A stretch of DNA of 5,994 nucleotides. It comes from an uncultured Flavobacteriales bacterium. Its GTDB lineage: Bacteria > Bacteroidota > Bacteroidia > Flavobacteriales > Crocinitomicaceae. Within the stretch, counting starts at the first letter, position 1; each line of letters opens with the position of its first letter. The position numbers and the translations under genes were made by a program. The notes beneath the pieces are model-generated. The model saw nothing but the letters and a program-made list of their open reading frames with translations, was not told the DNA's origin and ran no database searches. Location of the stretch: contig CAMLET010000221.1 of the NCBI GenBank assembly GCA_946479125.1, positions 1-5,994 on the forward strand. Direction: 5' to 3'. Shown one piece after another: positions 1 to 5,784 of the stretch.

Positions 1-483
1 GTAGTTGTATTGGAAATCGATCGTGAAAACCGTCGTATTTCTTTAGGACACAAACAATTAGAAGAGAATCCATGGGATGTATTTGAAACTATCTTCGGAG
101 AAGGTTCAGTACACCAGGGAACTATCATCGAAACAAAAGATAAGGCTGGAGTAGTTGCTCTTCCTTACGGTGTTGAAGGTATTTGTCCTTCTAAGCACTT
201 ACGTAAAGAAGACGGAAACAATGCGAAAGTTGAAGAAACATTAGATTTCAAAGTAATCGAGTTTAACAAAGATTCTAAGAAAATCGTAGTTTCTCATACA
301 CGTACGTTTGAAGAAGGTACTGACGAGAAACCAGCTGCTAAAACAGGTGGTAAGAAAGGAAGCACTGGAGGTTCTTCAACTTCTCAAGCTGTAAAAGCAG
401 TTAACCAAAGTAACGAAAAGTCAACATTAGGTGACTTGGATGCTTTAGCTGCATTGAAAGAGAAAATGGAAGGCGGAGAATAA
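1..483 (+). CDS. rpsA: 30S ribosomal protein S1, C-terminal part (5' end outside window)
   Basis: The reading frame is open from base 1, so this is the last 160 residues of a longer protein and no start lies in the window. S1 binds mRNA on the 30S subunit and helps start translation through repeated S1 (OB-fold) RNA-binding domains. The first ~30 residues (VLEIDRENRRISLGHKQ, then ENPWDVF) are the end of one S1 repeat and the usual linker. Residues ~35-105 form a complete last S1 repeat (GSVHQGTIIETKDKAGVVAL, PYGVEGICPSKHL, KVIEFNKDSKKIVVSHTR). A low-complexity Gly/Ser/Lys tail follows, ending in LDALAALKEKMEGGE, a tail I know from flavobacterial S1 proteins. It is followed by a strong terminator, so it ends its transcription unit. 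The identification is secure. Confidence 0.95.
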   Translation, partial: VVVLEIDRENRRISLGHKQLEENPWDVFETIFGEGSVHQGTIIETKDKAGVVALPYGVEGICPSKHLRKEDGNNAKVEETLDFKVIEFNKDSKKIVVSHTRTFEEGTDEKPAAKTGGKKGSTGGSSTSQAVKAVNQSNEKSTLGDLDALAALKEKMEGGE

Positions 484-506
484 TTCTCACCATCTATGAA
501 ATAAAG

Positions 507-542
507 AAATCCCGTTGCCATTTGGTAGCGGGATTTTTTTTT
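507..542 (+). terminator. Rho-independent terminator of rpsA
   Basis: The arms AAATCCCG (507-514) and CGGGATTT (529-536) pair perfectly. The stem continues inward through TTGCC/GGTAG with two G-U pairs to a 4-nt ATTT loop (520-523), giving about 13 pairs. A run of nine T (534-542) follows. It lies 23 nt after the rpsA stop and ends only 12 nt before the start codon of the next gene. Confidence 0.93.
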
Positions 543-554
543 ACATTTACTCCA

Positions 555-1091
555 ATGAGATTTTTTACCTTTGCCCTACTCCTTCTTCTCGCTTCCTGTC
601 AGGAAAACGAAGATCTGGTTATTGAAATTAAGAAGGTTTCATTTTCAGCAACTAAACTGCAATCTACAGACGGACTTCCATTTACAATTGAAGATTCCAT
701 TAATGGCTCTCATCTTGGCTTCCGCATCAACTGGGAAGTAGAATCAAATAAAGCACCTTACGATCCTGTTGAAACTACAATCAGAATAAAAAACAAAGTA
801 ACCGATTTCAAGATTTCGTCGAATCAAACAATTAGTGGAAGACCACCCGGAACTTCACTCAATTCCTTGTTCAATATCTATTTCGAAGAAAAAGTAGATG
901 AGGAACAATTAACAGGAAATCACGGATTGAATTACTATGCAGAAATTAGCGATATCTACGGACCGTTTGTAAGCTCCATGCTCAAAGCAAAAACAACTCT
1001 TAGTCCAGGCGGATACAATTTCTATTTCAGATCCGAATTAGAGGATGGAACTGTTTTAATGGATTCTACAATAAACCTAAAGATCAAATAG
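555..1091 (+). CDS. Putative outer-membrane lipoprotein, paralog of the one at 2654-3208
   Basis: This is a 178-residue secreted lipoprotein of unknown function. ATG 555 is chosen because it gives a very short but clear lipoprotein signal peptide (MRFFTFALLLLLAS, then Cys15, lipobox LASC). The earlier TTG at 522 would start inside the terminator hairpin. The mature N terminus CQENED has acidic residues just after the lipid-carrying Cys, resembling the lipoprotein export signal described for Bacteroidetes surface lipoproteins, so surface exposure is possible (inference). The rest is a beta-rich, all-extracellular-looking domain without other cysteines. Two blocks, SGRPPGTSLNSLFNIY (94-109) and GGYNFYFRS with DGTVLMDST (152-172), recur in the lipoprotein at 2654-3208. 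The gene converges with the barrel gene at 1103, with 11 nt between stops. I do not recognise a named family. No separate promoter fits between the rpsA terminator and the start. Confidence 0.82.
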   Translation: MRFFTFALLLLLASCQENEDLVIEIKKVSFSATKLQSTDGLPFTIEDSINGSHLGFRINWEVESNKAPYDPVETTIRIKNKVTDFKISSNQTISGRPPGTSLNSLFNIYFEEKVDEEQLTGNHGLNYYAEISDIYGPFVSSMLKAKTTLSPGGYNFYFRSELEDGTVLMDSTINLKIK

Positions 1092-1102
1092 CCCCTAATG
1101 AA

Positions 1103-1732
1103 TTAAAAAGCACTGATGTATCTCAATTTCAATGCGAACGAATATTGATTCATAGATTCGATGGTATTGTATTCCGGATCATAAATTGCCCTAGATGGAG
1201 AATTGAAACCGTACTCATAGTTGAATGAAATTCCGAAGATCTGATCACTGATAAGAAATTGCTTTCCAATTTCACCTTGAAGTCCATATTGCAAAGGCGC
1301 TATTTCTTCAAAGGAAATGTATGAGATTTGAGGTCCAACACCTAAAAAGAATACCGGTTCGTCAGGCGCTCCAAAATAAAATGTCCCTAACACTGCTCCA
1401 CCCAAATAAATAAATCCTGGCTTATAATTATCGCTATAATAGTCGTTGTTTTTATCCTTTCCGTAACCGAAATCGAATTGAAGTTGTACCCCAAGTTCAC
1501 TTAACCCTACATCCACTCCTGAATATAACGTTCCGAAACTTAATCCGCCATAGTTGTACTCTGCATCGTAACGATCTACTTGATTGGTTTCAATATCACG
1601 AAGTCTTAGATCAACATTTCTATGTCCTGCGAAAAGCGAATAGTTAATTGTTGAGACTTCAAAATCTTGAGCCTGTGCATTATAGGTGGGTAATAATCCC
1701 AGAAGAATTATTACTGTTTTTATCTTTTTCAT
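1103..1732 (-). CDS. Putative outer-membrane beta-barrel protein (paralog of 1876-2457)
   Basis: The product is 209 residues with a signal peptide (MKKIKTVIILLGLLPTYNAQAQ, cleavage probably after AQA, residues 19-21). The mature part is an alternating hydrophobic/polar pattern rich in Gly and aromatic residues (YGGLSFGTLY, GVQLQFDFGYG, LGTFYFG, FGISFNYEYGF), ending in Phe (LKLRYISAF). This is the usual look of a small 8-stranded-type outer-membrane barrel, with the terminal aromatic residue used in barrel insertion. The block GTFYFGAPDEPVFFLGVGP (116-134) and YEYGFNSPS (172-180) match the neighbouring barrel gene upstream, so the two are tandem paralogs. A terminator lies between them and a promoter -7 box lies upstream, so it is probably transcribed on its own. 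Function is unknown; 'outer membrane beta-barrel protein' is as far as the sequence goes. Confidence 0.83.
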   Translation of the reverse strand: MKKIKTVIILLGLLPTYNAQAQDFEVSTINYSLFAGHRNVDLRLRDIETNQVDRYDAEYNYGGLSFGTLYSGVDVGLSELGVQLQFDFGYGKDKNNDYYSDNYKPGFIYLGGAVLGTFYFGAPDEPVFFLGVGPQISYISFEEIAPLQYGLQGEIGKQFLISDQIFGISFNYEYGFNSPSRAIYDPEYNTIESMNQYSFALKLRYISAF

Positions 1733-1765
1733 CGATTAGTCAAGTATGATTTTATTTTCGAATCC

Positions 1766-1773
1766 CAAATTTA
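1766..1773 (-). promoter_or_regulatory. Candidate promoter -7 box for the 1103-1732 gene
   Basis: On the minus strand this reads TAAATTTG, an exact match to the Bacteroidota -7 consensus TAnnTTTG. It sits 33 nt upstream of the start codon and just after the terminator of the upstream gene. The -33 element is poor: the nearest good TTTTG is about 26 nt upstream, longer than the usual ~19 nt spacing. The call rests on the -7 box and on position. Confidence 0.45.
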
Positions 1774-1805
1774 ATACTTTCCAACTGCTTTATTGCTCTC
1801 AAAAC

Positions 1806-1839
1806 AAATCCCGGTCTCAAATAAACGAAACCGGGATTT
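1806..1839 (-). terminator. Rho-independent terminator of the 1876-2457 gene
   Basis: The 10-bp perfect arms AAATCCCGGT (1806-1815) and ACCGGGATTT (1830-1839) flank a 14-nt loop whose outer part can add two pairs after one mismatch. In the minus-strand direction the stem is followed by TTTGTTTT, a fair U-tract. It starts 36 nt after the stop of the upstream barrel gene and separates the two paralogs. The outer arms AAATCCCG/CGGGATTT are the same as in the rpsA terminator. Confidence 0.85.
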
Positions 1840-1875
1840 AAACAAAGCAGGGGTTTTGGGTAAAGGAATTTTATT

Positions 1876-2457
1876 TTATTGCCCCAACAAGTAGTGTAGA
1901 GAAATTCCGAAAAGTGATTTCGAATCAACAACATCTGTTGCGTCCGCAGGAATGTCTTTAGACTTATTAAATCCATATGTATAGTAACCTCTTAAACCAA
2001 CAAGCTGATCTCTAAATTCGAATTGACCGCCAATTGAAACTTGTGGCCCCATAATAGTTCCACCAGTTGCGTCACTCGAAAATATTCCTCCATAGAAGAA
2101 TCCTGCACCAAAATTGAAGTTAGCGTCGTCAACATCTCCAAAATAGAATTCTCCCAAAACAGGTAGTTGATAAGCTAACGATCCACCAGTTCTAGAGTTA
2201 TAGTAACCACCAACTCCAGGATAAGCAGAAACTGCAAAGCTTGAACTTCTCGACATTTCAAAAGCCAAAGTAGATTTGTAAACAATCAATCCAGCACCTA
2301 CTGCACTGCTTGAACTTAAGCTTTCATTTTGGCTAACGGAGTTGTAATCCAATTTGTACAATCCAATATTGTAAGCGGCTCCAATTGCATGGTAATAATC
2401 TTGGGCATAACTGTTCATTCCAAGAAATAAGGTGATTGATAAGATGATCTTTTTCAT
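1876..2457 (-). CDS. Putative outer-membrane beta-barrel protein (paralog of 1103-1732)
   Basis: The product is 193 residues with a signal peptide (MKKIILSITLFLGMNSYA, then QDYYHA). The mature part is a Gly/Tyr/Ser-rich run of short amphipathic strands (GAAYNIGLYKLDY, SAVGAGLIVYKSTLAFEM, GGYYNSRTGGSLAYQL, GPQVSIGGQFEF). It shares GEFYFGDVDDANFNFGAGF (102-120) and YTYGFNKSKD (159-168) with the downstream barrel gene, in the same order and spacing, so it is a diverged tandem duplicate. It ends LHYLLGQ, without the terminal aromatic residue its paralog has. It lies back to back with the lipoprotein at 2654 and has its own terminator. Likely a small outer-membrane barrel; ligand or role unknown. 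Confidence 0.83.
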   Translation of the reverse strand: MKKIILSITLFLGMNSYAQDYYHAIGAAYNIGLYKLDYNSVSQNESLSSSSAVGAGLIVYKSTLAFEMSRSSSFAVSAYPGVGGYYNSRTGGSLAYQLPVLGEFYFGDVDDANFNFGAGFFYGGIFSSDATGGTIMGPQVSIGGQFEFRDQLVGLRGYYTYGFNKSKDIPADATDVVDSKSLFGISLHYLLGQ

Positions 2458-2602
2458 TTAAGTGTTTATTTGATTTACACTGATTGATGTTAGGTAACTA
2501 AAAAAGTAAACACGCGAATTCGACATTTTTCAGAAGAATTTCACATCACGTTGAAAACTAATTTTTTACGATTGAAAATATTTTTACTTTTTCAAATAAA
2601 TG

Positions 2603-2610
2603 TATCTTTA
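2603..2610 (+). promoter_or_regulatory. Candidate -7 box for the 2654-4017 operon
   Basis: TATCTTTA matches seven of eight positions of TAnnTTTG. It lies 43 nt before ATG 2654 and 10 nt before the alternative GTG 2621. Transcription would begin near 2616-2620, which favours ATG 2654 as the start. No convincing -33 TTG is seen at the usual distance; the upstream DNA is a T-rich run. Confidence 0.4.
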
Positions 2611-2653
2611 GAAGAAATCAGTGAACATTAAAAAACAATCTGCCTCTAACGTT

Positions 2654-3208
2654 ATGCGAATTAAACAATTAAGTATTTTCCTGTGTTTATCACTCGTTCT
2701 AAATTCTTGTTTGCGTGATTATGAGCTAGCCATTTATACCATAAATTCATTTCAACTTTCACCGGCAACAACTGCAACTTCGAACGGAATGCCAACAACG
2801 GCTGGAAATAATGTGGATAAAGACCTGTTTGCTTTAGAACTGAACTTTCAAATCACGGATAACCTGGAAGATATTGATTACAATGCTGCAGAAAGCACTT
2901 CCCAACCAACCAATATTATTGATTCAGTGAGAGTTTGGTCGAACGTAACTTTCTGTGGAAAACCTGCAGGAACGGCCTTAAATAGTTGTTTCTATGTATT
3001 GAAAGACAAATATGCTGAAGCGAGTCGTCTGCAAGACAATAGCGGTTTGTCGCTCTTTAGATATTCAAGCGAACACCCCTATTTCTCAACTATTCATTTT
3101 GTTTGCGACTCAGAACCAGATGCTGGAAATTATACCTTTTACACAGAACTTCTTTTTAAGGATGGAACCTCAATGCTGGATTCAACCAGCCAAATCACAC
3201 TGGAATGA
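2654..3208 (+). CDS. Putative lipoprotein, paralog of the one at 555-1091
   Basis: This is a 184-residue lipoprotein of unknown function. ATG 2654 gives a standard signal peptide (MRIKQLSIFLCLSLVLNS, then Cys19). The in-frame GTG at 2621 would add 11 polar residues in front of it, so it is less likely. The domain resembles the lipoprotein at 555-1091 along its length: an SNGMP motif near residue 43 (TDGLP there), CGKPAGTALNSCFYVL (101-116) and AGNYTFYTELLFKDGT then SMLDST (157-178). Unlike that paralog it has three more cysteines (101, 112, 151); 101 and 112 flank the conserved PxGTxLNS core and could form a disulfide. Its TGA overlaps the next ATG as ATGA, so the two are translationally coupled. 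It runs divergently from the barrel gene at 1876-2457. Confidence 0.82.
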   Translation: MRIKQLSIFLCLSLVLNSCLRDYELAIYTINSFQLSPATTATSNGMPTTAGNNVDKDLFALELNFQITDNLEDIDYNAAESTSQPTNIIDSVRVWSNVTFCGKPAGTALNSCFYVLKDKYAEASRLQDNSGLSLFRYSSEHPYFSTIHFVCDSEPDAGNYTFYTELLFKDGTSMLDSTSQITLE

Positions 3209-4017
3209 GAAATAACATTAGCCTTCTATTCTTTTGCCTGATTTGCGGAAATCTATTTAGCCAGATTGACGGTTACGAAACACGTACATGGCCGTTCAAA
3301 TTATGCGTCACTTCGCCTAATGTTCTATATGGTATGCAATATGCGGATATGCAAAATCTGAAAGTTGCAAGTAATCCAAACATGTTCAGAAATAGAATGC
3401 GTATGCCAATGTATGAGATAATTAAGATCGCTGCTATATTAGACGATCATTACGTATTAGGAACACAACTCGGATTTTCCAGCAGAAAGAAAAGTCCGGA
3501 ACTAGAGTCTTTCATAGAAATGCAAAACCCATCTTATCATATATTAAACTTTAAAGAACAAGCCCACAACTTTTTTGTTCCACGATTTTTTGCCGGCTAC
3601 CGATACACTTTTAACAATTCGGATGAATACCCTCACATTATTGGACTCATGTTCTATCTGAATTTCGATAACTATTCATATGGTTCTTTTAGCTATGAGG
3701 CGAAAAACGTATCAGATAATAGCTTTCATACTTACTCATTGGTTACAGAAGTTCCAATGACTAAATCACTAACCATAGAACTTGAAAAATACAGATATTA
3801 CCAATTGAAAGACAGCTTAAAGGGATTAAACATTGGAGTGAAATTCGGTGTTACTCCCAGAAATCAGGAAATCACCCTCATTGAAAGCAGGCGTAAAGGT
3901 ATGGAAACCGATCAAACGATTACAAGCAGCACGTTCCCCTTGAAATCCTGGACATTCTATTTCGGATTTCAATTTTCTTTAGTTACTACTCCGAGGTACT
4001 ATAAAAAAAAGAAATAA
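3205..4017 (+). CDS. Secreted protein of unknown family, probably an outer-membrane barrel
   Basis: The product is 270 residues. The signal peptide is MRNNISLLFFCLICGNLFS, cleaved before Gln20. The rest has no internal membrane helices but many alternating strands with aromatic residues (YVLGTQLGF, FFVPRFFAGYRYTF, IIGLMFYLNF, LNIGVKFGV, SWTFYFGFQFSLV), compatible with a beta-barrel of around 10 strands. After the last strand comes a basic tail (PRYYKKKK), so the protein does not end in an aromatic residue. It overlaps the upstream lipoprotein gene by 4 nt (ATGA) and shares its transcript, suggesting a lipoprotein plus barrel pair. It is not evidently related to the two small barrels at 1103-2457. 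No family name can be given; the barrel call is inference from strand pattern. Confidence 0.75.
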   Translation: MRNNISLLFFCLICGNLFSQIDGYETRTWPFKLCVTSPNVLYGMQYADMQNLKVASNPNMFRNRMRMPMYEIIKIAAILDDHYVLGTQLGFSSRKKSPELESFIEMQNPSYHILNFKEQAHNFFVPRFFAGYRYTFNNSDEYPHIIGLMFYLNFDNYSYGSFSYEAKNVSDNSFHTYSLVTEVPMTKSLTIELEKYRYYQLKDSLKGLNIGVKFGVTPRNQEITLIESRRKGMETDQTITSSTFPLKSWTFYFGFQFSLVTTPRYYKKKK

Positions 4018-4027
4018 AAATGGAAAG

Positions 4028-4078
4028 GTAGAGACGCGATTGGTCATTGAGCGTAGTCGAAATGCATGGCGTCTCTAC
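4028..4078. repeat. Composite inverted-repeat element between convergent genes
   Basis: The perfect 10-bp inverted arms GTAGAGACGC (4028-4037) and GCGTCTCTAC (4069-4078) enclose a 31-nt insert. Inside it, CATTGA (4045-4050) can pair with TC..AATG (4057-4064) with a 2-nt bulge. The outer arm and the inner CATTGAGCG/TAGTCGAAATG core both resemble short interspersed palindromes I have seen repeated in many Bacteroidota genomes. It fills almost the whole 69-bp gap between the stops at 4017 and 4087, with AT-rich DNA on both sides, so it could also act as a bidirectional terminator. Only one copy lies in the window. Confidence 0.75.
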
Positions 4079-4086
4079 ACATTTTA

Positions 4087-5121
4087 TTATTGAAGATTCT
4101 TCGTTTCCTCCTCCAAATCCTTCTCCGATTTCATTTCCACAACTTTCATTTCCAACTCTTCACGAAGCGCCACTTTTGTATCGTAAGCTCCATAAGACAA
4201 AAACAACTTGCTAATGATCGGAATCAATTCGAACAAGGTTAGAATCACCGTTAATAAATAATACTGGTTTTTCAGTCCATGCGATTTGTCTTTCTCAAAC
4301 AAGGATTCAAGCGCTTCTTTTTTGATTAGAAATCCTTTTCCATCCAATGTTTTCTCAAAATCGGCAACGCTTTTGGTTGTTTTTGTATTGATCTCATCCA
4401 ATTCGGTTGTGATTTTCTCCAACTCTTTATTGGCTGCAGTTTGTGTTTTCTCCAGATCCGACTGAATGATCTGAAAACTGTTTTTCTTGGCTTCGGCAAT
4501 TCCTCCTATTCCATATTTTCCGGAACCACCTGTTCCATCAATCTCCTTCAAATAGTCGTTTTGCTTTTGAACCGCTAAATCATTTTTGTCCTTCAACTCG
4601 GTTTCCAACTTCTTTTTGTTGGCCAACAACTCATCCTTTCTGGATTGATATACCGCTTCCACTTCTACCTTCTTTTCAGCTAGTTTCTTATCTAAGATTA
4701 TCGGAATTTCTCTGTCAACATCCGAACTAAAAATGAAGAGAATAATAGGTTGAGCCAAAAATGCTCCAATACACAATGCCATCACAATTCGTAGAATAAT
4801 TGCTACAATATTGTTCTTAGCTTTGTTTATAGACGAGATTAAAACACGGTCGATTGAGAGCACGAATCCACCCATAAAAACACCGAGTAATACGTAAACA
4901 AAAGGTGAATCAGAGTTGGTGCTCCAGAAATATCCCCAGGCCAATGTGGCATAAAGCCATGTAAAAAGCATTGCAGAACCTACTATTTTGTATCGATTTC
5001 TATCAACCGTACAATCCTGAATAAGTTCCTTAATTGCTGTGGAGAACCACCACAACATTTCGGTCAATTGATCCAGATTATCTTGTTTTCGAGGCTTTAA
5101 TTCATTTGTTGGTTTGTCCAT
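4087..5121 (-). CDS. DUF4407 domain-containing membrane protein
   Basis: The product is 344 residues and matches my knowledge of the DUF4407 family, whose function is not established. In order: a polar N terminus; membrane helix 1 at ~46-66 (GSAMLFTWLYATLAWGYFW); helix 2 at ~73-90 leading into the family's conserved DR (SIDRVLISS, D91-R92); helix 3 at ~105-131 with QP at 124-125; a long charged coiled-coil-like region (~144-280) broken by a Gly-rich GTGGSGKYGIGG at 196-207; helix 4 at ~287-309 with ELIPIISKLF; and a charged C-terminal helix. The large central region lies between helices 3 and 4. The start ATG 5121 is the first in frame. It is probably a single-gene unit, divergent from padR. 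Family assignment is firm; role unknown. Confidence 0.88.
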   Translation of the reverse strand: MDKPTNELKPRKQDNLDQLTEMLWWFSTAIKELIQDCTVDRNRYKIVGSAMLFTWLYATLAWGYFWSTNSDSPFVYVLLGVFMGGFVLSIDRVLISSINKAKNNIVAIILRIVMALCIGAFLAQPIILFIFSSDVDREIPIILDKKLAEKKVEVEAVYQSRKDELLANKKKLETELKDKNDLAVQKQNDYLKEIDGTGGSGKYGIGGIAEAKKNSFQIIQSDLEKTQTAANKELEKITTELDEINTKTTKSVADFEKTLDGKGFLIKKEALESLFEKDKSHGLKNQYYLLTVILTLFELIPIISKLFLSYGAYDTKVALREELEMKVVEMKSEKDLEEETKNLQ

Positions 5122-5202
5122 AAGTCCAGTTTATTGCTATAAGTATTACGTCAGAATATAAGTTACACTAAAAAGAATTCTTGAAGAAGTTAAAATCGGT
5201 TA

Positions 5203-5291
5203 ACAGCACCGCTGTGAAGGATTTGCAATCTTACTCTGTTGCGATTTATAACCTGTTTGCCGACAGAGGCAGGTCCTGCGCATTATAAAAG
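5203..5291. repeat. Cluster of degenerate short palindromic repeats
   Basis: The cluster contains a perfect hairpin ACAGC-ACC-GCTGT (5203-5215). It also contains an imperfect one whose arms are ACCTGTTT (5251-5258) and AGAGGCAGGT ending at 5274, with 8 pairs including two G-T. Three related short units, GGATTTGCAATC (5219-5230), GCGATTTATAACC (5241-5253) and GCGCATTATAA (5278-5288), are spaced through it. Similar ATTATAA/GGATTTGCAATCC fragments are, in my recollection, common interspersed debris in Bacteroidota chromosomes. It is not a CRISPR: the units are unequal and degenerate. Confidence 0.5.
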
Positions 5292-5392
5292 ACTACAAAT
5301 TCTTCACTTTTTTCAACCGCATTAAACACTGATAATCAACACAATAACATTATTCAAAATCACTTTTTAAACAAATTTAAGAAATTTTTATA

Positions 5393-5413
5393 GTACTTTG
5401 TATTGCATAGTAC
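5393..5413. promoter_or_regulatory. Candidate PadR operator (21-bp palindrome)
   Basis: The arms GTACT (5393-5397) and AGTAC (5409-5413) are perfect inverted repeats 11 nt apart, and the inner bases continue the symmetry: 8 of 10 position pairs match around a centre at 5403. The palindrome covers the -33 element of the padR promoter. A third TAGTAC copy lies at 5442-5447, just before the start codon. PadR proteins are dimeric repressors that commonly bind palindromes in their own promoter, so autorepression is the likely role (inference). Confidence 0.6.
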
Positions 5414-5432
5414 CAAACAATACATATATTTG
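5403..5432 (+). promoter_or_regulatory. padR operon promoter (Bacteroidota type)
   Basis: The -7 box TATATTTG (5425-5432) matches TAnnTTTG exactly. A -33 TTG (5403-5405) lies 19 nt upstream, the usual spacing. Transcription would start around 5437-5440, leaving a short leader of about 11-14 nt before ATG 5451. Confidence 0.72.
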
Positions 5433-5450
5433 TGTCATAAATAGTACTGT

Positions 5451-5780
5451 ATGAGTCAAGAGAACACACAAGCACAAATGCGCAAGGGAATCTTGGAATT
5501 CTGCATACTCAGTATTTTGAATAACAAAGAAGCGTATCCATCAGAAATTTTAGAGCAATTGAAAAACGCTAAAATGATTGTGGTTGAGGGAACACTTTAT
5601 CCGTTATTGACTAGACTGAAAAACATGGAGATTCTCACCTATCGCTGGGAAGAATCAACTGCAGGTCCGCCAAGAAAATATTATGCAATTACTGATTCCG
5701 GAAAAACAATGCTTTCCGCTTTGGAAACAACCTGGAATGAACTTCAAAATGCCGTTGAACAATTAAGAACAAAAAACTAA
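5451..5780 (+). CDS. PadR family transcriptional regulator
   Basis: The product is 109 residues, the usual length of short PadR proteins, which are winged-helix repressors that dimerise through a C-terminal helix. MRKGILEFCILSIL (10-23) is the typical first helix, AYPSEILEQL (28-37) the second. EGTLYPLLTRLKNMEIL (46-62) is the hallmark recognition-helix motif, and AGPPRKYYAITDSGK (71-85) is the beta wing with its usual PRKYY. The C-terminal helix is LETTWNELQNAVEQL. The next gene starts 4 nt after the stop, so the two form an operon. In Bacteroidota this kind of PadR commonly precedes a PspC-domain gene, and the promoter carries a palindrome that fits autorepression. The natural inducer is not evident. 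Confidence 0.93.
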   Translation: MSQENTQAQMRKGILEFCILSILNNKEAYPSEILEQLKNAKMIVVEGTLYPLLTRLKNMEILTYRWEESTAGPPRKYYAITDSGKTMLSALETTWNELQNAVEQLRTKN

Positions 5781-5784
5781 TACT

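Larger units (their letters stand above)
5122..5450. other. Gene-free divergent intergenic region
   Basis: This 329-bp stretch separates the divergent DUF4407 and padR genes. I see no coding sequence. The left half (about 5203-5291) holds a cluster of short degenerate palindromes. The middle (5292-5390) is AT-rich without evident structure. The right end holds the padR promoter and operator-like palindrome. No convincing promoter for the DUF4407 gene is visible: TAAATTTG on the minus strand at 5372-5379 fits a -7 box but is 250 nt away and lacks a -33 element. Confidence 0.7.

Noticed and set aside
522..554. Extended TTG start for the first lipoprotein
   Set aside because: It begins within the rpsA terminator loop and adds residues in front of a complete lipoprotein signal peptide at ATG 555.
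566..573. TACCTTTG, an exact TAnnTTTG match
   Set aside because: It lies inside the signal peptide codons of the first lipoprotein and lacks a -33 element; a promoter here would skip the start codon.
1752..1976. Open frame of 74 codons on the minus strand overlapping the end of the barrel gene and the terminator
   Set aside because: It overlaps the real gene at 1876-2457 in another frame, runs through a terminator hairpin and has no recognisable protein features.
2621..2653. GTG start for the second lipoprotein
   Set aside because: It adds 11 polar residues before a complete signal peptide and lies almost at the predicted transcription start.
3012..3215. Open frame of 67 codons on the plus strand inside the second lipoprotein gene
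   Set aside because: It lies in another frame of a gene with clear signal peptide and paralog, and its sequence shows no domain or signal.
5203..5291. CRISPR array
   Set aside because: The repeated units are short, unequal and degenerate, spacing is irregular and there are no cas genes nearby.
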